A stretch of DNA of 64,000 nt from Bacteroidales bacterium 52_46 (GCA_001915385.1 MNQK01000027.1:150153-214152), one strand, 5' to 3'. Positions 34,568 to 43,362 are shown, counted from the first letter of the stretch. Notes: generated by a model from the letters alone, not told the origin. Translations and numbers: made by a program.

Positions 34568-35371
34568 CTATTTCAACAGTTTTCTATCCGTATCTCCACT
34601 TTCAAGAATACTCATCTGATGTATGGCAATCTGATTGAGTTTCATCAATCGTGCCTGTTGCGACATTCCCTGTTCAATAAATACAGCATTGAGGTTCTCC
34701 ATATTGGATAAACAAATCAATTCATTGATGGTGGCATAATCCCGTATATTACCTTTGAGGTCAGGATTAGCATCGCGCCATTGCTTTGCCGTCATGCCGA
34801 ACATCGCCACATTCAGCACGTCAGCCTCATTCGCATATATGATGCTCGCCTGATCATTGGTAATCTCGGCAGGTATCAGATTATGCTTGACAGCGTCGGT
34901 ATGGATACGATAGTTGATTTTCGAAAGTTCACGTTTAGCCGACCATCCAAGTTGTTTTTGTTCTTCGTATTTTAACCTCTGAAACTCTTTTACTATATAT
35001 ACTTTGAATTCCGGACTTATCCACATTGCAAACTCAAATGCAATATCTTTATGTGCATACGTTCCACCATAGCGCCCGGCCTTTGACTGCAATGAAATAG
35101 CGTTAGTCTTGGCAACAAATTCCTTTACGCTTATTTTAAAACTGTTGAGCCCGGACTGATTTTTAATTATGGCGAATTCGCCATAATTAAAATTTGGATT
35201 ATAAACCTTCTCCCAAATCCCAATAAACTCCAATGTATTACGGTTACGCAACCAATCTGTGATAAAGAAATCTCCATCTTTAGCCCGAAGCATATCTGTA
35301 AGGCAGATATAGTCTTCTCCATTAACTTTCAAGACATTGACTTCTGTATCTTTTACTACTATTTTAATCAT
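34568..35371 (-). CDS. KilA-N domain protein
   Basis: 267 residues. Residues about 1-115 form a KilA-N domain (ICLTDMLRAKDGDFFITDWLRN; GRYGGTYAHKDIAFEFAMWIS), a DNA-binding module common in phages and large DNA viruses. A helical C-terminal part carries a conserved NDQASIIYANEADVLNVAMF stretch. It has low GC compared with the surrounding core genes and stands alone between folP and a symporter unit, which suggests phage or plasmid origin. Stand-alone chromosomal KilA-N genes of this length are common in Bacteroides; the role is not known. Confidence 0.85.
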   Translation of the reverse strand: MIKIVVKDTEVNVLKVNGEDYICLTDMLRAKDGDFFITDWLRNRNTLEFIGIWEKVYNPNFNYGEFAIIKNQSGLNSFKISVKEFVAKTNAISLQSKAGRYGGTYAHKDIAFEFAMWISPEFKVYIVKEFQRLKYEEQKQLGWSAKRELSKINYRIHTDAVKHNLIPAEITNDQASIIYANEADVLNVAMFGMTAKQWRDANPDLKGNIRDYATINELICLSNMENLNAVFIEQGMSQQARLMKLNQIAIHQMSILESGDTDRKLLK

Positions 35372-35469
35372 ACAGTTAATTATAATTATATTTGCATTAA
35401 ATATGATTAAATGCTAACATACCCTAAGGAAAAAACTACCAATGCCGACCCGGACATATTCAGCTATTG

Positions 35470-35793
35470 TCATTGCACTGCGGGAGTGACGGGACGGTCG
35501 AAGACGTCGGGATTGTCGGGAGCTGTGTGGCTGCCACTTTTCGTAGATTTAACCGTCTTTTTGCTTTTCTTCTTTTTCTTGGGCGCGGCTTTTTCGGATT
35601 GCACGACTGTATCTGATGATACTGCACCCGCGTTCGGATTATTGACGGCCGTTTCAGTAGCATCCCCGGCTCCGGCCGGGTCGCCGTCGGAACTGCCGCC
35701 GGGTCGCCCTACAAGCAGTATCACGGCATACACCGCCGCCAGAAACGCGATGAAGGTCAGTGTCGCCATATTGCGCCGTCGTGTAGTTTTCAT
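35470..35793 (-). CDS. Small membrane-anchored lysine-rich protein
   Basis: About 107 residues from MKTTRRRN at 35793. A TTG start at 35805 would overlap the symporter stop but is less likely. One membrane helix (about 9-27) is followed by a low-complexity tail with an Ala/Asp segment, a KKKKKSKKTVKS stretch and a Pro-rich end. It lies directly downstream of the sodium symporter on the same strand. No family is recognised. The composition suggests a periplasmic or cytoplasmic disordered tail. Confidence 0.5.
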   Translation of the reverse strand: MKTTRRRNMATLTFIAFLAAVYAVILLVGRPGGSSDGDPAGAGDATETAVNNPNAGAVSSDTVVQSEKAAPKKKKKSKKTVKSTKSGSHTAPDNPDVFDRPVTPAVQ

Positions 35794-35801
35794 CTCCGGA
35801 A

Positions 35802-37148
35802 TCAATCAAATTGTGCAAGAAGTATGACGGCGATAGCCACAGGCGCTATCCATTTTATTATGAACAGCACGATACACGTGGCCGCGCTTCTGACCGCCGA
35901 ACCGTTGGAAAGCTGGTCGGCAATCATCCCCTTGGGTGCGAACCAGCCGGCATAGATGCACATCGCCATCGACCCTAACGGCAGCAATATGTTGGTAGCG
36001 ACCGTATCGAGAAGGTTGAAGAACGACAGCCCGAATATCTTGAATCCTGACAGGCTCCCCATCGACAGTGAACTCAGCGAACCGAACAGCAGCAGCGGTA
36101 ACAGCACGGTGAAAACCGCGGCGCGACGGCTCATCCTCATCCTGTCCTGGAAAAACCGCACCGACACCTCGGCAATGGAGATAGTCGACGTCAGCGCCGC
36201 AAGCAGCAGCAACATGAAGAACAGCACCGCCCAGAATTGCGTGCCCGGCATGCGGGTAAACACCTCGGGGAGTGTCACGAACACCAGCGTGGCGCCCTCA
36301 AGGCTCTCCCCCTCCATGCCGAACGACGTCACGGCCGGAAATATTATCAGACCCATCATCACCGCCACGACCATATCAAGGAGCGACACAATCGTAGCCG
36401 TGCGGCCGAGTCTGGTATTACGCGGAAAATAAGCGGCATACGTGATGAGTATACCCATGCCGAGACTCAGCGAGAAAAACGCCTGCCCCAATGCGTCAAT
36501 CACCACGCCGCCGTCAAGTTTCGAGAAATCGGGACGCAGGAAAAACTCCACACCCTCCGACGCTCCCGGCAATGACAGTGCCACCGCACAGAATATTACC
36601 AGTATGACGAAAAGCAACGGCATCAGCACATTGGATATCTTCTCGATACCCTTCCTGACACCGCACAGCAGCACAATCATGTTTATGGCAATCATCAGCA
36701 CCGTATACAGTATCGGCTTCCAGTCGCCCGACACATACTCCTGCATCTTGCCGTCGAAAGTGGCCGTCCCCTCAGATATTCCCGCAAACAAATTGCCGGA
36801 AATGGAGTTGACGAGATATTCGAGAGTCCATCCCGCCACTACTATATAGAAACAGAGTATCATATACGAGGCCACAAGTCCGGTACCCCCTACAATCCAC
36901 CATTTCGTGCGGGGAGATATGCGCTTGTAGTCGCCCACCGCGTCCGTGCCTCCTTCGCGTCCTATGGCGAACTCGCCGAGCATCACGGGTATGCCGAGAA
37001 GCAGCACACATATAATGTATACCAGAAGAAACGCCGCCCCGCCGTTGGCCTGTGTCTCAGCCGGAAAGCGCCATATATTGCCCAGACCGACAGCCGACCC
37101 CACAGTGGCCGCTATCAAACCTATTTTTGAACCGAATTTTGTTGCCAT
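35802..37148 (-). CDS. Neurotransmitter:sodium symporter (NSS) family transporter
   Basis: 448 residues with about twelve membrane helices. The start SKIGLIAATVGSAVGLGNIWRFP is the NSS/LeuT TM1 signature with the unwound Na+ and substrate site, and GGAAFLLVYIICVLLLGIPV is TM2. It imports amino acids or related amines with Na+ across the inner membrane. The substrate is unknown. Expressed from a good promoter at 37164-37196, probably together with the small protein downstream. Confidence 0.92.
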   Translation of the reverse strand: MATKFGSKIGLIAATVGSAVGLGNIWRFPAETQANGGAAFLLVYIICVLLLGIPVMLGEFAIGREGGTDAVGDYKRISPRTKWWIVGGTGLVASYMILCFYIVVAGWTLEYLVNSISGNLFAGISEGTATFDGKMQEYVSGDWKPILYTVLMIAINMIVLLCGVRKGIEKISNVLMPLLFVILVIFCAVALSLPGASEGVEFFLRPDFSKLDGGVVIDALGQAFFSLSLGMGILITYAAYFPRNTRLGRTATIVSLLDMVVAVMMGLIIFPAVTSFGMEGESLEGATLVFVTLPEVFTRMPGTQFWAVLFFMLLLLAALTSTISIAEVSVRFFQDRMRMSRRAAVFTVLLPLLLFGSLSSLSMGSLSGFKIFGLSFFNLLDTVATNILLPLGSMAMCIYAGWFAPKGMIADQLSNGSAVRSAATCIVLFIIKWIAPVAIAVILLAQFD

Positions 37149-37163
37149 CAGCTATAATTTGCA

Positions 37164-37196
37164 ACAAAATTATACCATTCGATTAAGTTTTGCAAA
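37164..37196 (-). promoter_or_regulatory. Promoter of the NSS symporter
   Basis: Minus strand: -7 TAATTTTG (37164-37171) and -33 TTTG (37193-37196), with a 21-base spacer. The predicted start site lies about 10 bases before the ATG. Confidence 0.6.
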
Positions 37197-37332
37197 TATT
37201 TTCATTCATATAAATCATATTTATAACAATATGTCAATATCTTAACTCAATTTCACACTATCGCCGATACCATATTTTTCGCCGAAACCATATTTAACAG
37301 ACGCATGGTAGCGATATATCAATATTTTTCGG

Positions 37333-37340
37333 TAAATTTG
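37333..37340 (+). promoter_or_regulatory. -7 box of hisS
   Basis: TAAATTTG matches TAnnTTTG. The leader to the ATG at 37396 would be about 49 bases. No T-box or other riboswitch-like structure is apparent. Confidence 0.5.
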
Positions 37341-37395
37341 CAGCCGTAACATTATTAATATAGTATTTTACGCCACAACCTCATCATTTTTTGCA

Positions 37396-38760
37396 ATGGC
37401 AACAAAACCGTCAATTCCAAAGGGTACGCGCGACTTCTCGCCCATCGAGATGGCTCGCCGCAACTATATATTCAACACCATACGCGAAGTATTCTCGCTC
37501 CACGGCTTCTCGCAGATAGAGACCCCGGCGATGGAAAATCTCTCCACGCTCATGGGCAAATACGGCGACGAGGGTGACAAACTCCTGTTCAAGATACTCA
37601 ATTCGGGCGACTTCCTCAAAGGCATCGACCGCGCAATGCTCGATGACGAGACCGCGACTCTCCGTCTGGCCGCCCAGCTGTGTGAAAAGGGATTGCGCTA
37701 CGACCTGACGGTGCCGTTCGCACGCTATGTGGTGCAGCACCGCGCCGAGCTGCAGTTCCCCTTCCGCCGGTTCCAGATACAGCCCGTATGGCGTGCCGAC
37801 CGTCCGCAGAAAGGACGTTACCGCGAATTCTACCAGTGCGATGCTGACATCGTCGGCACCGACTCCCTGTGGAACGAGGTCGAGCTTCTCGACATCATCC
37901 GCGACGTGTTCTCACGCCTGCGCGTCAACGTGCTCATAAAGATCAATAACCGCAAAATACTGGCCGGCATCGCCGAGACCATTGGTGCACCCGACCGCCT
38001 CGTCGACATCACCGTGGCAATCGACAAAATCGACAAAATCGGTATCGACAATGTAAATCTCGAACTCAAGGAGAAAGGGCTGACCGACGAGGCTATCGCC
38101 GCCCTCCGCCCCATCCTCGAGCTTTCGGGCACCAACGAGAAGCGCATCGCCGCCCTCCGCACCGTATTGGCCGGCAGCGAGACCGGACTCAAAGGCATCG
38201 AGGAGACAGAGACGATACTCCGCCGTGCAGGAGAAGGCAGCGCGCACATCGAGCTCGACGTGTCGCTCGCTCGCGGCCTCAACTACTACACCGGTGCCAT
38301 CATCGAGGTAAAGGCGCTCGACGTCGCCATCGGCAGCATCACCGGCGGCGGCCGTTACGACAACCTCACCGGGGTGTTCGGCATGCCAGGGGTGTCGGGG
38401 GTAGGCATCTCATTCGGCGCCGACCGCATCTACGACGTACTCAACGCCCTCGACCTTTACCCCTCCGAAGCCACCGCCACGACCAAGGTGATGTTCGCCA
38501 ACATGGGCGAGACGGAGACCGAAACCGCCTTCAATGCCGCCAAACAGCTCCGTCAGGCCGGCATATCGGCGATGGTCTACCCCGACAACGCCAAGATGAA
38601 AAAGCAGTTCGGCTACGCCGACGACATGGCCATACCCTACGTGGCAATCATAGGCGAAACCGAAATAAAAGAAAACAAAATCACCCTCAAGGAGATGGCC
38701 ACCGGCACTCAGGAAATGCTCACCGTCGAGGAAGCCATCAACAAAATCAACTCTCTCTAA
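37396..38760 (+). CDS. hisS: Histidyl-tRNA synthetase
   Basis: 454 residues, a normal length for the family. Class II motif 2 is seen at FRRFQIQPVWRADRPQKGRYREFYQCD. The HisRS-specific segments are LARGLNYYTG and GGGRYDNL with GVGISFGADRI. The C-terminal anticodon-binding domain follows (KVMFANMGETE to the end). It charges tRNA-His in the cytoplasm. An outer-membrane protein gene starts 12 bases later and may be co-transcribed. Confidence 0.96.
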   Translation: MATKPSIPKGTRDFSPIEMARRNYIFNTIREVFSLHGFSQIETPAMENLSTLMGKYGDEGDKLLFKILNSGDFLKGIDRAMLDDETATLRLAAQLCEKGLRYDLTVPFARYVVQHRAELQFPFRRFQIQPVWRADRPQKGRYREFYQCDADIVGTDSLWNEVELLDIIRDVFSRLRVNVLIKINNRKILAGIAETIGAPDRLVDITVAIDKIDKIGIDNVNLELKEKGLTDEAIAALRPILELSGTNEKRIAALRTVLAGSETGLKGIEETETILRRAGEGSAHIELDVSLARGLNYYTGAIIEVKALDVAIGSITGGGRYDNLTGVFGMPGVSGVGISFGADRIYDVLNALDLYPSEATATTKVMFANMGETETETAFNAAKQLRQAGISAMVYPDNAKMKKQFGYADDMAIPYVAIIGETEIKENKITLKEMATGTQEMLTVEEAINKINSL

Positions 38761-38772
38761 ACTTCCATAATT

Positions 38773-39390
38773 ATGAAAAAGATATTGTTATTCATAGTGG
38801 CGATTGCGGCTTTGGCCATCCCCGCCAAGAGTTCGGCACAGTTCCGCTACGGCCCGACAGTCGGAGTTGATTTCTCGACGCTCAAATTCAAGCAGGACCT
38901 TTTCACCGTCGACGCCTCAACCGGATTTCAGGCCGGCGTGCAGGGCGAACTCATGTTCCCCGGCATCGGATTCGGCATCGACATAGGCATGCTCTACAAC
39001 CAGCGCGGCGCCACTCTCCACCTCGGCCAGCGCGAGGTATGGGCATCGCAGGGCTACACCGACCCGCGCTGCTACCTCCACTACATCGAGATACCCGTCA
39101 ACCTCCGTTTCAAATGGACCCGCATGCAGGGACTCGAGGACTACATCGCCCCCTACGTGTTCGGCGGCCCGTCGCTTTCGTTGCTTGCCGGCCACAGCAA
39201 AATCGACGCGCTCAAATACGCGTTCGGCGAAATCGGCCTCCAGTGCGGTATCGGTTTCGAAATCATGCGTCGCTGGCAGATCCAGGGCTCATACACCTGG
39301 GGTATGACCTACGCCCTCAAAACCAAACTCCTCGACGACTTCAGCGCCCAAAACCGCACCTGGTCCATCCGCGCCACCTACTTCTTCTGA
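38773..39390 (+). CDS. PorT-family outer-membrane beta-barrel protein
   Basis: 205 residues with a signal peptide (IAALAIPAKSSAQ) and an eight-strand-type barrel ending in a terminal aromatic Phe (IRATYFF). The repeated Gly/aromatic strand pattern (FRYGPTVGVDFSTLKF; YIEIPVNLRFKW) matches the 'porin family / outer membrane protein beta-barrel' (PorT-like) class of Bacteroidetes. Some relatives take part in type IX secretion, but many are uncharacterised. It lies just behind hisS. Confidence 0.75.
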   Translation: MKKILLFIVAIAALAIPAKSSAQFRYGPTVGVDFSTLKFKQDLFTVDASTGFQAGVQGELMFPGIGFGIDIGMLYNQRGATLHLGQREVWASQGYTDPRCYLHYIEIPVNLRFKWTRMQGLEDYIAPYVFGGPSLSLLAGHSKIDALKYAFGEIGLQCGIGFEIMRRWQIQGSYTWGMTYALKTKLLDDFSAQNRTWSIRATYFF

Positions 39391-39434
39391 TAAGCAACTA
39401 ACTCGATATACTTAATCGCTGTTTAAACTGAGTT

Positions 39435-39518
39435 GAGTGGAGCGGGGGCGTCCCGCCCCCGTGGTAACTTTCTGTTATAAAGATAATACCACGGGGGCGG
39501 GACGCCCCCGCTCCACTC
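39435..39518. repeat. Perfect 31-bp GC-rich inverted repeat
   Basis: Bases 39435-39465 and 39488-39518 are perfect inverted copies (ends GAGTGGAGCGGGGGCG / CGCCCCCGCTCCACTC) around a 22-base AT-rich loop. Each arm itself contains a GGGGGCG...CGCCCCC palindrome. A diverged single arm recurs at 42896-42926. It lies between convergent genes and could terminate both. Confidence 0.7.
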
Positions 39519-39532
39519 AGTAATGCACATGT

Positions 39533-39991
39533 TCACCCTCCGTACGACGGCAACTGCGGTATGAACTTATAGCTCATCGCATCGTAGTCGATGGCACAGC
39601 AGTAATGCCTCAACCCGTTTGACACGGCAAGATACCGCGCGCGAAGCACCATATTGTAACGCACTATCTGGTCGAATACATGCTGCGTGATTTCGACATG
39701 CGGCGCCTTGTACTCCACGATGATATACGGCTCGCCGTGCTCGTCATACACCACCGTATCCGCCCGTCGCGACAGACCGTTCAACCGCAGCGACACTTCA
39801 TTGCCTATTATCGTAGCCGGATACCCGAGTACTCCGCCCAGATAGCCCACGAAATGCTGCCTGACCCACTCCTCGGGCGTCAGCTTGACGTAGGCATTGC
39901 GGCACACATCATATATGCGCACCATGTCGCCGTCGCGCCGCAGCCTCGGGGCGACAAGCGGCGGCAGATTAAGTCGGGGAAAGTTATCCAT
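39533..39991 (-). CDS. Small HsdR N-terminal-like (type I restriction enzyme R) domain protein
   Basis: 152 residues. LTPEEWVRQHFVGYL, RADTVVYDEHGEPYIIVEYKAP and FDQIVRYNMVLRARYLAVSNG match the HSDR_N_2 nuclease-fold domain. The PD-(D/E)xK elements would be Asp in RADTVVYD and the ExK of VEYKAP. No helicase or methylase genes accompany it. Stand-alone proteins of this size are widespread core genes in Bacteroidales, next to holA as here, so a DNA-maintenance function is more likely than restriction. The start is divergent from holA. Confidence 0.8.
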   Translation of the reverse strand: MDNFPRLNLPPLVAPRLRRDGDMVRIYDVCRNAYVKLTPEEWVRQHFVGYLGGVLGYPATIIGNEVSLRLNGLSRRADTVVYDEHGEPYIIVEYKAPHVEITQHVFDQIVRYNMVLRARYLAVSNGLRHYCCAIDYDAMSYKFIPQLPSYGG

Positions 39992-40012
39992 ATCGTTTCG
40001 TGTTCGGAAATT

Positions 40013-40032
40013 TTTGTGTAAATTTACGCAAA
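40013..40032. promoter_or_regulatory. Near-perfect 20-bp palindrome between HsdR-like gene and holA
   Basis: TTTGTGTAAATTTACGCAAA has one mismatch between its ten-base arms. Its half-site TTTACGCAA is the same as in the two operators before the NAD operon at 43363 and 43418. It lies 21 bases upstream of the HsdR-like start and 65 bases before holA, so it could be an operator for either. Confidence 0.4.
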
Positions 40033-40097
40033 TAATTCACGTATCGGCGGCTTTTGCATCAAAAAACTGACGGCCGCACGCTAAACGACACTTACAG

Positions 40098-41126
40098 ATG
40101 GCCGACGCAGTAACATACACAGCCTTGCGCAACACTCTTGCCCGCAAGCAATACAGCAACGTCTACTTCATTCACGGAGAAGAGGGATACTATATCGACG
40201 AGCTTGCCGGGCTTTTCGAGACAATCTTACCCGAGTCGGAACGCGACTTCAACCAGTACACCCTCTACGCGCCGCAGACCGACGCCGCCACCGTGGCTGA
40301 AGCCTGCCAGCGCTACCCCATGATGGCCGAGCGTCAGGTCGTCATCGTCAAGGAAGCGCAGGCCGTGCCCGTGGCATGGTTCAACAAGCTGCTCCCATAC
40401 CTTGAAAGCCCCGTTGCCACCACCCTGCTCGTCATCATAGCCCGCGGTGCCTCCGTCAAGAGCGCCACCCTCACCAAAAGCCTTGCCAAAGGCCGCGCCG
40501 TAGTTTTTGAGTCGAAACGTCTCGCGCCCGCAGCCGTCACCAACACCATCCGTGAATTCATTAAGGAGCGCGGCCTCACCATCGACGACAAAGCCCTCGC
40601 AATGCTTCAGGACTACGTAGGCTCCGACCTGTCGCGCATCTACAACGAAATCGGCAAAATGACCGTCGCACTCCCCGCCAACGCCATGATTACCCCCGAA
40701 AGCGTGGAGCGCAACATCGGCGTGAGCAAAGACTACAACAACTTCGAACTGATTGCCGCCATCGCCCGCCGCGACGTGCCCCGCATCTACAAAATCATCA
40801 ACTACTTCCGCCGCGACCCCAAGAACCATCAGCCGATTGTCACCACACCCCTCCTCTTCAATTTCTTCGCCAACCTCCTGACCGCCCTCTACGCCCCCGA
40901 CAAATCCGACCGCGGCCTCATGGCCGAACTCGGCTTCAAATGGCCCGGCCAGCTCACCGACATAAAGCCAGGCCTCGCCAACTATCGTCCCTGGCAAATA
41001 ATCAAAAACATCTCCGCCATCCGACAGTTCGACGCCCAAAGCAAAGGCATTGGCTCCCGAGCCGACCAGTTCGACCTCTTCGAAATCCTCATCTTCCAGC
41101 TCCTCAACAACCCCAACCGCCCCTGA
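40098..41126 (+). CDS. holA: DNA polymerase III delta subunit
   Basis: 342 residues, the family's usual length. YFIHGEEGYYIDEL is the HolA N-terminal motif in place of a Walker A. VAEACQRYPMMAERQVVIVKEA and LQDYVGSDLSRIYNEIGKM are the conserved blocks of domains I-II, and the C-terminal helical collar domain (SVERNIGVSKDYNNFELI onward) follows. It opens the beta clamp as part of the clamp loader. It appears monocistronic. Confidence 0.93.
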   Translation: MADAVTYTALRNTLARKQYSNVYFIHGEEGYYIDELAGLFETILPESERDFNQYTLYAPQTDAATVAEACQRYPMMAERQVVIVKEAQAVPVAWFNKLLPYLESPVATTLLVIIARGASVKSATLTKSLAKGRAVVFESKRLAPAAVTNTIREFIKERGLTIDDKALAMLQDYVGSDLSRIYNEIGKMTVALPANAMITPESVERNIGVSKDYNNFELIAAIARRDVPRIYKIINYFRRDPKNHQPIVTTPLLFNFFANLLTALYAPDKSDRGLMAELGFKWPGQLTDIKPGLANYRPWQIIKNISAIRQFDAQSKGIGSRADQFDLFEILIFQLLNNPNRP

Positions 41127-41217
41127 AACACCCCGTCCACAGTACATAAAGTACTCCATCACGGCACCTCGCGATAAAAATATCGACCGAAGCGAACCAA
41201 AATCATTTTAAAAGTAT

Positions 41218-41236
41218 TACCTTTGTAATCAGGAGG
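41218..41236 (+). promoter_or_regulatory. -7 box and strong Shine-Dalgarno of the MntA/HepT pair
   Basis: TACCTTTG (41218-41225) matches TAnnTTTG, and a full AGGAGG (41231-41236) lies nine bases before the ATG at 41246. Perfect Shine-Dalgarno sequences are rare in Bacteroidetes, which fits an acquired module. The predicted transcription start would fall at or within the AGGAGG, so one of the two signals may be fortuitous. Confidence 0.5.
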
Positions 41237-41245
41237 TTTAACGAT

Positions 41246-41548
41246 ATGCATATTATAACTGACAATCTACAAAAGCTCATTGCCTTATGCCGAAAGCATA
41301 AAGTAAGAAAATTGTATGCTTTCGGGTCAATACTTACTCCAAGGTTCAATGAACACAGTGATGTGGATATTCTTGTCGATTTCAATTCAGAAATAGACCA
41401 TGACAGTTATGCGGACAATTATTTTGATTTCTACCACGCGTTGAAATCGTTATTCGGCAGAGATGTTGACCTTGTAGACGAGTCGGCAATAAAAAATCCC
41501 TACTTCAAAGAAGAACTCGAGGAAACAAAATATCTGATTTATGGATAG
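41246..41548 (+). CDS. MntA-type minimal nucleotidyltransferase (antitoxin)
   Basis: 100 residues with FGSILTPRFNEHSDVDILVDF, the GSx(10)DxD active site of polymerase-beta-fold MNT proteins. In HepT/MntA systems it AMPylates the HEPN toxin and so neutralises it. The gene overlaps the HepT gene by eight bases. Its AT-rich composition and Shine-Dalgarno site suggest acquisition. Confidence 0.85.
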   Translation: MHIITDNLQKLIALCRKHKVRKLYAFGSILTPRFNEHSDVDILVDFNSEIDHDSYADNYFDFYHALKSLFGRDVDLVDESAIKNPYFKEELEETKYLIYG

Positions 41549-41882
41549 AAAATTACAAAAATACTTGTCTGATATTCTTTCTTCAATCTTGGAGATAGAG
41601 TCATTTATGGAGGACAGGCCTAAGGAATATGCTACATTTTGCAACGATACATTATTCCGGAGGGGAGTTGAAAGGAATATGGAAATCATGGGCGAAGCGA
41701 TGAATCAAGTTTTGAAAATCAATCCCGATATTCCCATAACGGCATCACGAAAAATTGTTGATACCCGAAATTTTGTAATCCATGCATACGACTCTTTAAA
41801 ACCTGATATTCTATGGGGAATCGTAGTCAACCACATGCCGTTACTTAAATTGGAAGTAAAAGCATTGTTAGACATAGAATAG
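41541..41882 (+). CDS. HepT-like HEPN ribonuclease toxin
   Basis: 113 residues, all helical, with RNFVIHAY (about residues 78-85), the Rx4HxY active-site motif of HEPN RNases of the HepT/DUF86 family. It forms the toxin of the pair with the MNT protein just upstream. Tyr in the motif is the known target of antitoxin AMPylation in characterised members. The motif is intact, so the toxin is probably active. Confidence 0.87.
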   Translation: MDRKLQKYLSDILSSILEIESFMEDRPKEYATFCNDTLFRRGVERNMEIMGEAMNQVLKINPDIPITASRKIVDTRNFVIHAYDSLKPDILWGIVVNHMPLLKLEVKALLDIE

Positions 41883-41894
41883 AGCCTAATAACC

Positions 41895-42608
41895 ATGAAA
41901 TTTTGTTTGAAATACCTTTTTACTTTAATCCTGATTTATATTTCCATTTCCGGCTGGAGTGCTACGTCCGACAAAACCGTTTTCGCATTGGAGGAAATCT
42001 CGGTCAAAGAATTCAAGGAGGCTGAGCTAAACCAAAATCACTTTTATGACAATATATTCCGTTACAGTGTGCTTCCGACAAAGCTCACTGCTTTGGTAAT
42101 TACAGATGCACGAAACAGATTTGAACAGTTAGACAGTTTAAGTAAAGAGGATTATGATATAGATGCACCTGAATATGACAACGTTTTCTCCGTCAATTCA
42201 CTAATTTATATCAAGTCATTGAAAATGTATTGGTTACCCATCCCGACCATTCATGATGCCGTTGTGTATTGCTATGACTCCGAATCAGGAGAATTTCTGG
42301 GGGAAATTTTATATCCGTTTACAGTTTCTGCCGACGGTACAATCGTTGCCCAAAAAGGCTATGACTGCGATTGGCCACTCGACCTGCACTTTTATAAACG
42401 CACTGACGAATTTGTTTACGAATATTTCCATTTCAAGACATTAGGATATTTTGCAGAAACAATCATGGATAACGAATCAGCAAAAAATTGGGATTTACCC
42501 ACTACAACCTTTTGGATAGGAAACAATACCCTCTATATCTCGATGTACAACACAACCTCCTCAGATAAATGCGAGCTTGTATATCTTAAATTAATCATTC
42601 CGGATTGA
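41895..42608 (+). CDS. Hypothetical exported protein
   Basis: 237 residues starting with a hydrophobic signal (FCLKYLFTLILIYISISGWSA). No lipobox or known domain is recognised. The body is rich in Tyr, Asp and beta-prone stretches, reminiscent of periplasmic beta-sandwich proteins. It starts 12 bases after the HepT stop, on the same strand, so it may be co-transcribed with the toxin-antitoxin pair, and its base composition is similarly AT-rich. Confidence 0.55.
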   Translation: MKFCLKYLFTLILIYISISGWSATSDKTVFALEEISVKEFKEAELNQNHFYDNIFRYSVLPTKLTALVITDARNRFEQLDSLSKEDYDIDAPEYDNVFSVNSLIYIKSLKMYWLPIPTIHDAVVYCYDSESGEFLGEILYPFTVSADGTIVAQKGYDCDWPLDLHFYKRTDEFVYEYFHFKTLGYFAETIMDNESAKNWDLPTTTFWIGNNTLYISMYNTTSSDKCELVYLKLIIPD

Positions 42609-42700
42609 CCGTTCACCAGCAAGTTCACTCTCAAATAAATTCAATTTATTCATAATAAAAACCTGACTGTCTTGTGAGTGGAAATACATTCTCAAAAAAA

Positions 42701-42732
42701 TTTGGGAAATAAAAAAAATAGCATTACATTTG
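42701..42732 (+). promoter_or_regulatory. Promoter of tRNA-Gly(CCC)
   Basis: -33 TTTG (42701-42704) and -7 TACATTTG (42725-42732) with a 20-base spacer, 18 bases upstream of the mature tRNA 5' end. Confidence 0.75.
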
Positions 42733-42749
42733 CACTGCATTAGCGTAAT

Positions 42750-42822
42750 GCGGCAGTAGCTCAGTTGGTAGAGCATCAGCTTCCCAAGCTGAGGGTCGCG
42801 AGTTCGAGCCTCGTTTGCCGCT
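42750..42822 (+). tRNA. tRNA-Gly (anticodon CCC)
   Basis: 73 bases: acceptor GCGGCAG/TTGCCGC, D-arm AGCTCAGTTGGTAGAGC, anticodon loop TTCCCAA (CCC), T-loop AGTTCGAGCC. The CCA is not encoded. Followed by a terminator. Confidence 0.95.
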
Positions 42823-42828
42823 CTGTCA

Positions 42829-42864
42829 AAAAACGCTCCAAAAGATTACTTTTGGAGCGTTTTT
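42829..42864 (+). terminator. Rho-independent terminator of tRNA-Gly(CCC)
   Basis: ACGCTCCAAAAG and CTTTTGGAGCGT form a 12-bp perfect stem with an ATTA loop, followed by TTTTT. Confidence 0.9.
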
Positions 42865-42895
42865 ATGTACCTATATAGTTTCGTCATTTGAGGTT

Positions 42896-43272
42896 ACCAC
42901 GGGGACGAGACGTCCCCGCCCCACTCTATACAGCTTAAGTAAACCGGGTCAGCTGCAAAACCCAGTTGAAATGTTAAAAAGCCATACGAATAAAAATCAT
43001 CACCCGAAATGCCCAACCTCCCAAATCATTTTCTGGAGCATAATCGGAGGGCCGGAGGCTCGTGGATTGTTATTAACCACGGCTCGGAGAACGCGGAGCG
43101 GGCGCAGACCGGGGCACAATGCAATACAAACAGAGTATAAGCCCGGGACGGGCGGTTTGTGGTTCAATCGGTGCTTATGTACCGTCCCGGTACTCCGAAC
43201 CCCGGTTAAGCACACCCTCGAGCCTCCGGCTCTCCGCTGTCTGAATTTTAACAACTGAGTTTTGCATTGATC
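42896..43272. repeat. Palindromic repeat cluster after tRNA-Gly
   Basis: Bases 42896-42926 are a diverged single arm of the 31-bp repeat at 39435. From 42952, GCTGCAAAACCCAGTTG and, near 43250, CAACTGAGTTTTGCA are inverted ends of a larger unit. It encloses GGGCCGGAGGCTCG (about 43050) and CGAGCCTCCGGCTC (about 43218). No gene is visible in 42865-43362. The ends resemble the TGTTGCAnAACT family found elsewhere in the window. Confidence 0.6.
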
Positions 43273-43362
43273 CAGTAAACCGCAATTTATTGCAATACAG
43301 ATTAAGTAGCGGAGAACTATTTCTTTTTGAATCGCATCCATAAAAATTCTCCTTGCGTTTTA

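Noticed and set aside
40227..41162. 311-residue minus-strand frame
   Set aside because: Antisense to holA, with Gly/Val/Asp-rich shadow composition.
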